A stretch of DNA of 64,000 nt, taken from positions 91,333 through 155,332 of the forward strand of contig NZ_CAUPIY010000005.1 in NCBI RefSeq assembly GCF_963511525.1. Reading direction: 5' to 3'. Of the stretch, positions 33,719 to 41,742 are shown one piece after another; position 1 is the stretch's first letter, and each line of letters begins with the position of its first letter. A model generated the notes under the pieces. That model searched no databases. It had not been told where the DNA came from and was given only the letters and a program-made list of their open reading frames with translations. Made by a program: the position numbers and the translations under genes. The stretch is from Mobiluncus sp963511525 (lineage in GTDB: Bacteria > Actinomycetota > Actinomycetes > Actinomycetales > Actinomycetaceae).

Positions 33719-35724
33719 GACGACTCACCCCCGCTTTGCACCGAGCGGTTGATAATAGCCAGGTACGCCGCGGCTGACGGGTCCCCCGACCGGGCTTTTT
33801 CCCGAAGCTCCCGGTGTGAACCGCGGACGATTTCCCGCCCCGCGTCGTCGAGCACAATGACTTCATCACAATGCTCCAACACCAGCACTGACGCCGAGAC
33901 GATGACGGTGGTTTTCCCGTGTCGCGCTTGTGCCAAACGCTGGGCGACCCGCGATTCCGTATGCGAATCGACCGCTGAAGTCGGCTCAATGGTGACCAGC
34001 ACCGCCGGATCGGCTGCTACCGCGCGAGCCAGGGCGACACGCTGGCGCTGACCGCCCGAGAGAGTGCGCCCTTTTTCCGCTACCGCCCCGTCCAGGCCGC
34101 CATTGACGGATTCCACTACGTCATCAGCATCTGCCACGTGCAGCGCTGCCAACCATTGCGAATCACGCTCATCAACTTCGGGAACGATGAGCGAGTCCTC
34201 TTGCCGGGTCGCGTTCTCGATGACGTCGCGCCACACGAGTTCGCGCACCCCCCGTTCGCGAGGTGCCGGCGTATTGGCCCCGCGCACCTGGTCTCGCAAG
34301 GTTCCGGCAAACAGCTGCGGGTCGGTATCTGACAGTATGATGGCGCGGCGCACTAGGTCGAGGGGCAGGGTTCTCGCGTCGGTTCCATCAATCAGAAGGG
34401 TCGGTTGCGCGCTGTCCTCTTGACGTGCCAGGCGCCGGGCCATCGCGGCGCTGGCGTCAGGATTGGCGCAGACCAGTCCGGTAATCAAGCCCGGTTTCAC
34501 CGTTACCTCACTGACCGTGTCGGTGAGCTGGGCCAGACCAAAATCCTTTTCCCGCCACCGCGCTTGCGATGAGGCCTCTTGGTGCGGCGCCCCCTCGGCG
34601 ACTTCCGCCATATCATCACTCACCAGGGAGGTAACGCCTTGAATCCGCGCAAGTTTGCGAATCCCGACCCAAGCTCTGGTGAATTCTTCCAACGACCGGG
34701 TGGCGACCACGATGGGGTTGCGAAAAAACTGTGAAAACCCAAAGAACGCAACCAAACTGCCTACTGACAGTTCATCGTGAAAATACAGAATCGCCCCGAT
34801 ACCCACCACCAGGGCAGTAAACAGCATGGGTATGACCGAACGCAGCACGCCCAACAACGCCGCGGGCAGAGCGACTCGAATCCCCGCATCGCGCACGCGA
34901 GCCGACTGCCCCTGATAGTGACGTCCGAACACGTCCTCGCCGCCGATGCCGCGCAGGACCCGCAGCCCCGCCACCGCGTCAGCCGAGATTTCCGTGAGTT
35001 TGCCCTGCTCTTCCCGGTTCTCGGTTTGCCGCCGCTGCAGTGGTTTACCCAACAGCCCTATCAGCAGCGTGACGATGGGCAACCCGATGAGTACCGTCCA
35101 GGCCAAAGGTGGCGAGGTGCGAAACATGATGACCAGAATCATGACGGTAGAGAGAATAGCGCCCACCATTTCGGGAATCCACAGCGCCGCCCGGCCAATC
35201 CGATCCACATCTGTCAGCATCGAAGTGACCACGTCACCGGATTCCAGTTCCCGGTTCACCGCACGCCCATCGAAAGCTAACTTCCGACCGGCTACTCGCG
35301 CGGGGGTCGCCACCGCAGTCATCTGGACCGCGATTTCAGTGAGTTGTCCCGCCATTTGGGTCAGCGCTACACCGAGGATAACCAGGGTCAGAACCGCCAA
35401 TCGAACCCAGATTTCCCCGTTCAAACCGTGTTCTAACCCCGCATCCAGCACCATCCCCAGCGCCCACGGAACGCTGACCGACACCGCATAGTTCAGCCCC
35501 GTCACCAGGGAACCGAGCGCGAGCACGCCACCCATAGAAACAACGAGTTTTCGGGCATAGCGGTGAGGGTCAACAGGGTAAACGTCAGGTTCGCCCTGGG
35601 GGCTGCGCAGCGGCCAGCGCCAAGTGCGCGGGGTTTTCAGCAGAGGTGGCAGTGTGACGTGCTCTTCGGCGGCGCGCCGCTGTAGAAAAACGCGCGCGCG
35701 GGCATTATCTTCCACTAATTCCAC
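33715..35724 (-). CDS. ABC exporter half-transporter B (broken Walker motifs, intact signature)
   Basis: A 669-residue ABC1 exporter subunit with a ~60-residue cytoplasmic N-terminal lead, six helices and an ATPase domain. The Walker A position reads LVCANPDASAAMARRL (about 415-431), lacking the GxxGxGK(S/T) core. Walker B reads VLVTIEPTSAVD, with Asp replaced by Ile. The signature LSGGQRQR (about 554) is perfect, the mirror image of subunit A. The GTG at 35724 directly follows the regulator stop (TAG). A second GTG at 35715 has AGGTGG 5 bases upstream and may be the true start. Confidence 0.87.
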   Translation of the reverse strand: MELVEDNARARVFLQRRAAEEHVTLPPLLKTPRTWRWPLRSPQGEPDVYPVDPHRYARKLVVSMGGVLALGSLVTGLNYAVSVSVPWALGMVLDAGLEHGLNGEIWVRLAVLTLVILGVALTQMAGQLTEIAVQMTAVATPARVAGRKLAFDGRAVNRELESGDVVTSMLTDVDRIGRAALWIPEMVGAILSTVMILVIMFRTSPPLAWTVLIGLPIVTLLIGLLGKPLQRRQTENREEQGKLTEISADAVAGLRVLRGIGGEDVFGRHYQGQSARVRDAGIRVALPAALLGVLRSVIPMLFTALVVGIGAILYFHDELSVGSLVAFFGFSQFFRNPIVVATRSLEEFTRAWVGIRKLARIQGVTSLVSDDMAEVAEGAPHQEASSQARWREKDFGLAQLTDTVSEVTVKPGLITGLVCANPDASAAMARRLARQEDSAQPTLLIDGTDARTLPLDLVRRAIILSDTDPQLFAGTLRDQVRGANTPAPRERGVRELVWRDVIENATRQEDSLIVPEVDERDSQWLAALHVADADDVVESVNGGLDGAVAEKGRTLSGGQRQRVALARAVAADPAVLVTIEPTSAVDSHTESRVAQRLAQARHGKTTVIVSASVLVLEHCDEVIVLDDAGREIVRGSHRELREKARSGDPSAAAYLAIINRSVQSGGESS

Positions 35725-36705
35725 CTATGCAGTTACTGCGGTGGAGTTACCAGGGTAGGTAATAGAACCCAGAGCATCGAGTATTTTGGGGAAATCCTCA
35801 CGCAAAGAGGACCAAGCCACGATTGCGTCTATCTCATCGAGGGTCTGCCGGAGCCGACAATGCAGCCCCCACAAGACCGCCCAAGGAATTGCCGGGTTGG
35901 CTTCCTTGACGTCGGAATGGACTTTCGCCGCTGATTCAACCAGCACTGCTATGGCGTGGTAAGCGGCGAAACGGGACTGAACCCCCGCCGGAGTCTTTTC
36001 CAAGAATGCCTGTGGATCACCGGAGGCGATGCCGCCGCCCACGTCCAAAACCCGGGCCATATCCTCCACCCGCCACCGGGAGGCAGAAACATCGTAGGGG
36101 TAAAAAGACTTGGGGAATCCCCACTTTTGGAAATAGGGATACTCTTCAATCTCACGCGGTGAAAAAACATCCCCGCATCGGTATAAATCCACGAGCAGGG
36201 GTTTGAACTGCGACTTTTTGTCAGGCTTCGTGACTTCCCGAGGGTACCGATCGACTTTGGCGTTGCCCCACCCCGTGTCCACGGACACGTAGACCGTGGC
36301 GCTCAAGGCATTTTCAAGTTCGTTTTGCAAGCCAATCAAATCCAACATTCCCAGCGGATTTGTGGTGCTGACCAGAAAATCTATCGGGGTAAACGCATCA
36401 TCTTGACCGGTAGAAGCGGGGCCGAACAGGAAAATTTCGTCGTACCCGTGCCGCGAAAAAATCCCGCGCACCACGTGACGCTTCATACTCATCAAAGTGT
36501 GTGCCGGTACGCTCAGCGCTTTCGCCAAGGCGGTTTCTTCAGCAACAGAGATGCGCCGCTTGTGGTTTTCAAAAGCACTGATGTGAGACTGGGGAACTCC
36601 AGTGATCGCTGCCAGTTCTGCCTGGGTCAACCCCAGCACACCGCGTCGTAGACGCAAAAATGCACCGGGCCGCAAATCGCGTAACGCCATAAATTTCTGT
36701 TCCAT
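35725..36705 (-). CDS. XRE HTH - MNT nucleotidyltransferase-like - HEPN-like fusion protein
   Basis: A 326-residue protein with three recognisable parts. Residues ~10-70 are an XRE/Cro helix-turn-helix (GLTQAELAAITGVPQSHISAFENHKR). Residues ~75-145 resemble MNT nucleotidyltransferases (EIFLFGPASTGQDDAFTPIDFLV), but the GS motif is GP and SDxD is TPID. Residues ~215-312 resemble DUF86/HepT HEPN proteins (EANPAIPWAVLWGL ... DFPKILDAL), but the toxin's R-x(4-6)-H-x-Y is HCRLRQTL, so the catalytic Arg, His and Tyr are lost. Residues 150-210 are unassigned. A TATAAT box 7 bases before the ATG implies a leaderless mRNA. The stop abuts the ABC exporter operon. A regulator derived from a toxin-antitoxin pair is inferred. 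Confidence 0.75.
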   Translation of the reverse strand: MEQKFMALRDLRPGAFLRLRRGVLGLTQAELAAITGVPQSHISAFENHKRRISVAEETALAKALSVPAHTLMSMKRHVVRGIFSRHGYDEIFLFGPASTGQDDAFTPIDFLVSTTNPLGMLDLIGLQNELENALSATVYVSVDTGWGNAKVDRYPREVTKPDKKSQFKPLLVDLYRCGDVFSPREIEEYPYFQKWGFPKSFYPYDVSASRWRVEDMARVLDVGGGIASGDPQAFLEKTPAGVQSRFAAYHAIAVLVESAAKVHSDVKEANPAIPWAVLWGLHCRLRQTLDEIDAIVAWSSLREDFPKILDALGSITYPGNSTAVTA

Positions 36706-36711
36706 AGAGAA

Positions 36712-36717
36712 ATTATA
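36712..36717 (-). promoter_or_regulatory. -10 box of the HTH-MNT-HEPN / ABC exporter operon
   Basis: TATAAT on the minus strand ends 6 bases before the ATG at 36705, implying a leaderless transcript. An imperfect AT-rich inverted repeat (TCC...GGA ends, about 36719-36739) lies just upstream over the -35 area and could be the protein's own operator. Confidence 0.5.
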
Positions 36718-36806
36718 CTCCGTAAATGTATATAAAGGAATATTGTTTGTCAGTACATCCGGTCTTTCTGAGCCGGGTTGCCTTGCCCGTGGGGGCTGCC
36801 TGAAAA

Positions 36807-37793
36807 TCAGCAGTAGCTCTCAGTGGATTTGCCTTCCAGAGCCCGGTTGACGGCTTTGCGGAATTCGTCGGTTTCCTCTTTCACCTGCGGATCGATTCCG
36901 TCCAAGCTGGCACTGATTTCTTTGGCAATGCGTGGGGAACAGGTACTTAACAACCGCTCCTTTTCGGTGGCGAAGTCCCACTGCGCCTCCGGCCAGTGCT
37001 GATCCAGACTAATCAGAGCCTGAGTCAACAGCTCGGTGGTGACCAAGCGGGTATACCACTTGTGATCTGAGGGAATGACATACCAAGGAGCCCACGGCGT
37101 CGAAGTCAGCGTAAACACCGCTTGGTATGCCTCTTGGTAAGCGTCCCAGTCCCGGCGAGTGTCAATGTCACCGGGCTGATACTTCCACCACTTATCACGG
37201 CGATCCAGGCGCTGCGCTAAGCGCCGCGCCTGCTCATCGTGAGATACCATCAGCGCCAGCTTGACGATGGTGAAATGCTGGTCTTGCACCAGGTAGCGTT
37301 CCCAATCGTTAATGATGTCATAGCGTCCGCCCCAAATTTCCGGAGGCACAATGTTACGCACTCGCTGCACCAACACGTCCTCGTAATGGGAGCGATCAAA
37401 CACGCCAATCTTGCCGAAATGGGGCAGCTGTCGTTCGATACGGCACAAGAAGTGTTCACTGAGTTCCTGCTCGGTGGGCTTGCCAAAAGACGCGAGCTGA
37501 ACGCCCTGGGGATCCACCATCCCCATCACGTGGCGCGAGATGCCGCCTTTTCCCGCGGTATCGAGCCCCTGAACCACCAGCAATATACGCCGATCATCGC
37601 CCATCTTAGAGCAAGCGAAATAGCGTTCCTGCAGTTCCGAAAGCAGTCGACGCCGGCCATCCTGAAATCCTCGGGCAGCGGCTTTACCAGCGGTCCACCC
37701 CGGGGTAGCGCCGGGATCGAAGTCTTTTAACTGAAACCCTTCCTGAACCCGCAGTGCCTCATCCGGCAGTATTTTCCACTTATTTTTGGCCAT
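36807..37793 (-). CDS. ppk2: Polyphosphate kinase 2 family protein
   Basis: Uses polyphosphate to phosphorylate nucleoside mono- or diphosphates, in the cytoplasm. The 328-residue product has VVQGLDTAGKGGISRHV (Walker A-like GxDxxGKGG), the FDRSHYEDVLVQRV segment (PPK2 Walker B region), and DRRDKWWKYQPGDIDTR with WYVIPSDHKWYTRL, all typical of one-domain PPK2. ATG at 37793 has AAGGAG 5 bases upstream and beats the in-frame start ten codons earlier. The class (AMP- or ADP-specific) cannot be decided by eye. Confidence 0.92.
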   Translation of the reverse strand: MAKNKWKILPDEALRVQEGFQLKDFDPGATPGWTAGKAAARGFQDGRRRLLSELQERYFACSKMGDDRRILLVVQGLDTAGKGGISRHVMGMVDPQGVQLASFGKPTEQELSEHFLCRIERQLPHFGKIGVFDRSHYEDVLVQRVRNIVPPEIWGGRYDIINDWERYLVQDQHFTIVKLALMVSHDEQARRLAQRLDRRDKWWKYQPGDIDTRRDWDAYQEAYQAVFTLTSTPWAPWYVIPSDHKWYTRLVTTELLTQALISLDQHWPEAQWDFATEKERLLSTCSPRIAKEISASLDGIDPQVKEETDEFRKAVNRALEGKSTESYC

Positions 37794-37878
37794 TTTTACT
37801 CCTTGAAATATTGGTAAAACCACTGAAAACGAATGCTAAATCCCCGACACTCCGAAGTTTATCCGAAACAGCAGCCTT

Positions 37879-38640
37879 TTACAGGTATCTCGCCAGAAAA
37901 TCACGGGTGCGTTCACGTTGAGGGTTCCCGAACAGCTGCTCGGGCGGCCCTTGCTCCGCAATGACCCCATCTGCCATAAACACCACATTCTTGCTGACCG
38001 TGCGGGCGAAAGCCATCTCGTGGGTCACCACCAGCATCGTCATGCCTTCCTGGGCCAGCTTCTTAATGACCTCGATGACTTCCCCGACCATTTCCGGATC
38101 CAACGCCGAGGTCGGTTCGTCGAACAACAGGACTTCCGGATCCATCGCCAGAGCGCGGGAAATGGCCACCCGCTGCTTTTGCCCGCCGGACAACTGCCGC
38201 GGTTTCGCGTTCAAGAACGGGCTCATTCCGACTTTATCCAGATACTGCAGCGCTTTCTCATGCGATTCCTCGCGAGACCGACCCAGGACTTTCATCTGGC
38301 CAATCATGCAGTTCTTCAGCACCGTCATATTGTTGAACAGGTTGAACGATTGAAACACCATCCCCACTTTGGACCGATATTTCGCCTTTTTCATGGAATG
38401 GTCCAGGATGTTTGTCCCGTGGTAGAGGATTTCACCCGAGGTAGGGGTTTCCAACAAATTGATGCAACGCAGCAAAGTCGATTTCCCGGAGCCGGACGCC
38501 CCGATGATGGACGCCACGTCCCCCGGTCGCACCGAAAAATCGATGTCTTTCAGCACCTCGTGAGTGCCGAAAGACTTCGAGAGGTGACGTACCGTGATGA
38601 TTTCGTCGCTGGTGCTCGCTGAGGTGTTCGGTTCGCTCAT
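37879..38640 (-). CDS. Amino-acid ABC transporter ATPase (probable lysine importer)
   Basis: A 253-residue polar amino-acid-type ATPase with Walker A (GASGSGKSTLLRC), Q-loop (MVFQSFNLFNNMTV), signature (LSGGQKQRVAISRAL), Walker B (VLLFDEPTSALD) and the switch His (VTHEMAFA). It energises import by the permease encoded just upstream, whose stop it overlaps (ATGA). The specificity comes from the lysine riboswitch in the operon leader rather than from this protein. Confidence 0.92.
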   Translation of the reverse strand: MSEPNTSASTSDEIITVRHLSKSFGTHEVLKDIDFSVRPGDVASIIGASGSGKSTLLRCINLLETPTSGEILYHGTNILDHSMKKAKYRSKVGMVFQSFNLFNNMTVLKNCMIGQMKVLGRSREESHEKALQYLDKVGMSPFLNAKPRQLSGGQKQRVAISRALAMDPEVLLFDEPTSALDPEMVGEVIEVIKKLAQEGMTMLVVTHEMAFARTVSKNVVFMADGVIAEQGPPEQLFGNPQRERTRDFLARYL

Positions 38641-39548
38641 GAGTTTTGTCCTCCCTCGGTGCGTGCCGGTTTTTCTGGCGCCGGTTTCCCGGCGGGCTTT
38701 GCCGGTCGCGCTGGATGCTTAGCGGGGTCGGGGAATGTGTAGTTTCCGGCGGCCATCACAAGTTGATCTTCATTCATCAACTCGTAATCGCTCTGTTCTT
38801 CGCCCGCCGCACCGGGCAACAGTTCGTAGGCATCGTCTCCGTCAATCTTCTTTTCCAGTTTGCGCAACAGGAAAGAGGACAGCAGAGTCAACGTCAAATA
38901 CCCCACCATCTCGATGGTCGCGGAGGGGAAGTACTTGAAAACGGCACCCGACACCATCTTGTGAACTGAGAAGAACTCCGAAAAACCGATGATGAACATG
39001 ACCGAAGTATCTTTGATGTTGATGATGAAGTTGTTGCCGATTTGCGGCAGCAGGTTGCGCAAAGCCTGAGGCAAGATGACATAGAGCATGGTCTGGAAGT
39101 GGGTCATGCCAATCGCCCTGGCTCCCTCGGTTTGCCCCGGATCGACGCTGATGATGCCCCCGCGCACGGATTCGGCGATGTAAGCACCGGTGTTGATGGA
39201 GACAACGAAAATCGATACTCCCCACATGGACTGGAACTGCAACGCATTATTCGTGAAGTAGGGCAGGCCGTAATAAATGAATACGGCCTGCAAAATCATC
39301 GGAGTGCCGCGGAAAACTTCCACATAGATCCGAATGATGGCCCGGATAATCGCCAGAATAATCCGCTTGGGCAGGGGATCGGTTGGAGGATGAGGGATTG
39401 TGTTCAAGATTCCGCAGGCAAAACCGATCACACAGCCCAGCAAGGTGGCGACAGTGGCGAGGACCACCGTGTTGACGATACCTGTCAAATACACGCCACC
39501 GTACTTGTTCAGCAGCGTTACGATGTCCTGCCACAGTGTCCACAACAT
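38637..39548 (-). CDS. Amino-acid ABC transporter permease (probable lysine importer)
   Basis: A 303-residue HisM/GlnP-type permease with about five helices and the EAA motif in SVRGGIISVDPGQTEGARAIGMTHFQTMLYVILPQALR (seen as EGARAIGMT). YGGVYLTGIVNTVVLA at the N-terminus is the usual first helix. The last ~60 residues form a hydrophilic Pro/Ala/Lys-rich tail. It lies 36 bases after the binding-protein gene and overlaps the ATPase gene by four bases. Confidence 0.92.
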   Translation of the reverse strand: MLWTLWQDIVTLLNKYGGVYLTGIVNTVVLATVATLLGCVIGFACGILNTIPHPPTDPLPKRIILAIIRAIIRIYVEVFRGTPMILQAVFIYYGLPYFTNNALQFQSMWGVSIFVVSINTGAYIAESVRGGIISVDPGQTEGARAIGMTHFQTMLYVILPQALRNLLPQIGNNFIINIKDTSVMFIIGFSEFFSVHKMVSGAVFKYFPSATIEMVGYLTLTLLSSFLLRKLEKKIDGDDAYELLPGAAGEEQSDYELMNEDQLVMAAGNYTFPDPAKHPARPAKPAGKPAPEKPARTEGGQNS

Positions 39549-39584
39549 TTTTCTCTCCTGACGTGTTCCAGTGCGGTTAGCGGA

Positions 39585-40454
39585 TTAATCCTCTTGGGGC
39601 TGAATCTTTACCGCATCTGCCATCATGGCATCGAAGTCTTTGGCGGTCTTGCCGGACAGGGCCTTGTTGATGGCGTTCTTCAGAGCGGTGTTGCCTTTCT
39701 TAATGGACACACCGATGTTAATGTCCTCGTCCGAAACTTGGAAGTCATCGCCGTCGTCGGGGAAGTCCAAAATCTTCATGTCCGGGTAAGCAACCATAGC
39801 TCCTTGACCGGTGGGCATATCGGTAACCACGTAATCAACCTTGCCGGTTTCCAAAGCCACCAGCATCGCCGGTGCGGATTCGGCGGGAGCCTGCCGTTGG
39901 GCACCCTTAATTTGCGGAATCAAGGTGTCGTACCAAACGGTGCCGGTTTGGCTGGTGGTCCGGCCTCCCGCCAGGTCAGCCAAGCCTTTCGCATTGGCGA
40001 ACTTAGAATCAGCCTTGGTCAGCACAATGATGCGGGCGTAGAGGTACGGTCCGGCAAAGTCCACGGTTTCCTCACGTTCCTTGGTCATGGACTGACCCGC
40101 AATCGCGGCATCGATTTCCCCGGACTGTACCGCCGGAATCAGGGAATCCCACTCCAGCTGCTTAATTTCGAGCTTCCAGCCGTTGGCATCCGCAATCTGT
40201 TTGGCGGTCATCACATCGTAGCCATTAGCGTACAAGGCAGAATCTTTGATGGGTACCGCATCATTAGATTTATCGGGCTGCGCCCAGTTGTAGGGAGCGT
40301 AGGCAGCTTCCATACCAACGGTGAAAACACCGTCCTCCAGGCCAGGAATCGCCCCGCCTTCACCAGCTGCGTTATCAGCCGCGGAACCTGCCCCGCACGC
40401 GGCGAGGGAAAAAGCCGCAGCTAGTAGGGCCGCACCACTCAGTATCTTGTTCAT
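39585..40454 (-). CDS. Amino-acid ABC transporter binding lipoprotein (probable lysine importer)
   Basis: A 289-residue family-3 solute-binding lipoprotein. The lipobox is AFSLAACGAGS (Cys ~20). The mature part has FTVGMEAAYAPYNWAQ, YDVMTAKQIADANGWKLEIKQLEWDSLIPAV and GEIDAAIAGQSMTKER, all classical PBP-II pieces. A second ATG at 40454 is chosen because AAAGGA is 6 bases away. The mRNA leader carries a lysine riboswitch and terminator (40508-40725), making lysine, or a related basic amino acid, the probable ligand. Confidence 0.92.
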   Translation of the reverse strand: MNKILSGAALLAAAFSLAACGAGSAADNAAGEGGAIPGLEDGVFTVGMEAAYAPYNWAQPDKSNDAVPIKDSALYANGYDVMTAKQIADANGWKLEIKQLEWDSLIPAVQSGEIDAAIAGQSMTKEREETVDFAGPYLYARIIVLTKADSKFANAKGLADLAGGRTTSQTGTVWYDTLIPQIKGAQRQAPAESAPAMLVALETGKVDYVVTDMPTGQGAMVAYPDMKILDFPDDGDDFQVSDEDINIGVSIKKGNTALKNAINKALSGKTAKDFDAMMADAVKIQPQED

Positions 40455-40507
40455 CATTAGTCCTTTCAATCGTTGCAAACAACTTTCGAAAGCTCGAACA
40501 TGGCACC

Positions 40508-40534
40508 AAAAAAGGGGTCATGCTCCATGACCCC
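40508..40534 (-). terminator. Riboswitch-controlled intrinsic terminator
   Basis: On the minus strand GGGGTCATG-GAG-CATGACCCC is followed by TTTTTT. The 3' strand of the riboswitch P1 stem (CTGTCATGAC) contains CATGAC, which can pair with the GTCATG of the terminator's first arm, so P1 and an anti-terminator are mutually exclusive. This fits a lysine OFF switch. Confidence 0.9.
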
Positions 40535-40554
40535 ATACCTTTGCGCGTATGCGT

Positions 40555-40725
40555 CATGACAGCTCTCCGCAGTAGCGACAGTCGAACGGATATTTTCCGC
40601 TCGCCCGGACGTTTCCCCTTGGGAGTGGTTCACATCCTCGGCAGCCTCCCCTTTCACTTCCGGGCCTCCCGAAGGGATTTCCCTGCCCTGATGGAAGCTA
40701 ATGATGTCGGCTGCGCCTCCGTCAT
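40555..40725 (-). promoter_or_regulatory. Lysine riboswitch (L box)
   Basis: The leader RNA starts with AUGACGGAGGCGCAG, has the conserved core GAAAGGGGAGGCUGCCGAG and ends with GGAGAGCUGUCAU. P1 forms between AUGAC and GUCAU at the two ends. These elements and their order match lysine riboswitches (for example the B. subtilis lysC leader: GAGGUGC, GAAAGGGGAGCGUCGCCGA, GGAGGGCU). It is followed by the terminator at 40508-40534 and then by the amino-acid ABC importer genes. Confidence 0.88.
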
Positions 40726-40741
40726 GCTTTTATTGCTTTCC

Positions 40742-40770
40742 AGTCTAGGGCTCCGGGGCAAAAGGTGCAA
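40742..40770 (-). promoter_or_regulatory. Promoter of the lysine-riboswitch/ABC operon
   Basis: On the minus strand TTGCAC (-35) and TAGACT (-10) are separated by exactly 17 bases. The predicted start falls a few bases before the riboswitch P1 stem. Confidence 0.75.
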
Positions 40771-40928
40771 AAAAGTTAGTAAAATTCGAAGTTCCGCTAC
40801 CGTTAGCGTCTCTCTCAGGCTCGATTGAGCGGTTCGGCGTCCTCGGCCTATGCACAAGTTCGGTGCGGCCGGTCGCCGGTAGGTTACTGCGGGGTGATGT
40901 TGACTTTATCGGTTGAACACCTTTCGGT

Positions 40929-40934
40929 GATAAT
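40929..40934 (+). promoter_or_regulatory. -10 box of the CadD-family gene
   Basis: GATAAT ends 6 bases before the GTG start at 40941, consistent with a leaderless transcript. No good -35 is visible. Confidence 0.4.
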
Positions 40935-40940
40935 TGACAC

Positions 40941-41561
40941 GTGAACGCTTCCCTGATTCTTTCCACTCTCGCCCAAGCGTTGGTGCTCTTTGCGGTCACT
41001 AACATCGACCACTTGATGCTGCTGACCTTATGGTTTGTCCACGGTCACCAGCGCCCCGGCACAACGTTGCGTATCTGCGCAGGTCAATACCTCGGTTTCA
41101 GCGCTATTTTGGCAGCCACCGTGATCCTGAATCTGATTTCCGGTTTCGTCATTCCCGAAGCTCAGTTGCATCTGTTGGGTCTGATACCGCTGATTCTGGG
41201 AGTGAAAGCTGGCATTGGGGAAATTTTGGAACGCCGGGAGTCAAACGATTCCAGGGACGCACAGTCAGCCGAATCAAAGCTGGAAGGCAAACCCGTCAGT
41301 GTTGGCGCGGTCGCCCTGGTCACCATCGCGAACGGAGGCGACGAAATCGGTGTTTATCTGCCGGTTTTTGCCTTGTCGGCCTGGTGGCAAGTCGCTATGT
41401 TCTGCGCGGTGTTTCTGGTGCTGGCGGGTGCGCTGTTGGCTCTGGCGTGGTTCATTACCGGACGTTTAGGGCTCGCGGAGGTTCTGGAACGATTCGAGGC
41501 GGTGCTCTTTCCGAGTGTGCTTATCCTGCTCGGGGTGCTCATCCTCGCCGGATGGCTCTAG
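40941..41561 (+). CDS. CadD-family (LysE superfamily) transporter
   Basis: A 206-residue membrane protein with about six helices. FAVTNIDHLMLLTLWF at the N-terminus, GQYLGF and VTIANGGDEIGVYLPVFA after a hydrophilic central loop match the cadmium-resistance transporter family (CadD), which belongs to the LysE superfamily. Metal export is the usual annotation. The gene diverges from the lysine-riboswitch operon, so export of a basic amino acid cannot be excluded. The start is GTG with no SD and a -10 box 6 bases away. Confidence 0.78.
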   Translation: MNASLILSTLAQALVLFAVTNIDHLMLLTLWFVHGHQRPGTTLRICAGQYLGFSAILAATVILNLISGFVIPEAQLHLLGLIPLILGVKAGIGEILERRESNDSRDAQSAESKLEGKPVSVGAVALVTIANGGDEIGVYLPVFALSAWWQVAMFCAVFLVLAGALLALAWFITGRLGLAEVLERFEAVLFPSVLILLGVLILAGWL

Positions 41562-41742
41562 GCGGCGCACGTTTATCCGGCCAGCTTTGTGTCCCCAGCG
41601 CAAACCACTACCAGCACCTCTTTTATCCGCAGAGATGCGGAAGCAAATGTTTCTGCCGCTGGACAATGCCATAAAAATTGAAAAGGGGCAAACGAATCGA
41701 TGGCGCCAACTGATAGTGGAATCGTGTGGCAGCTTGACTTCA

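Noticed and set aside
40555..40725. SAM riboswitch or T-box leader
   Set aside because: The conserved GAAAGGGGAGGCUGCCGAG and terminal GGAGAGCUGUCAU match the lysine class. There is no T-box UGG motif and no SAM-I core.
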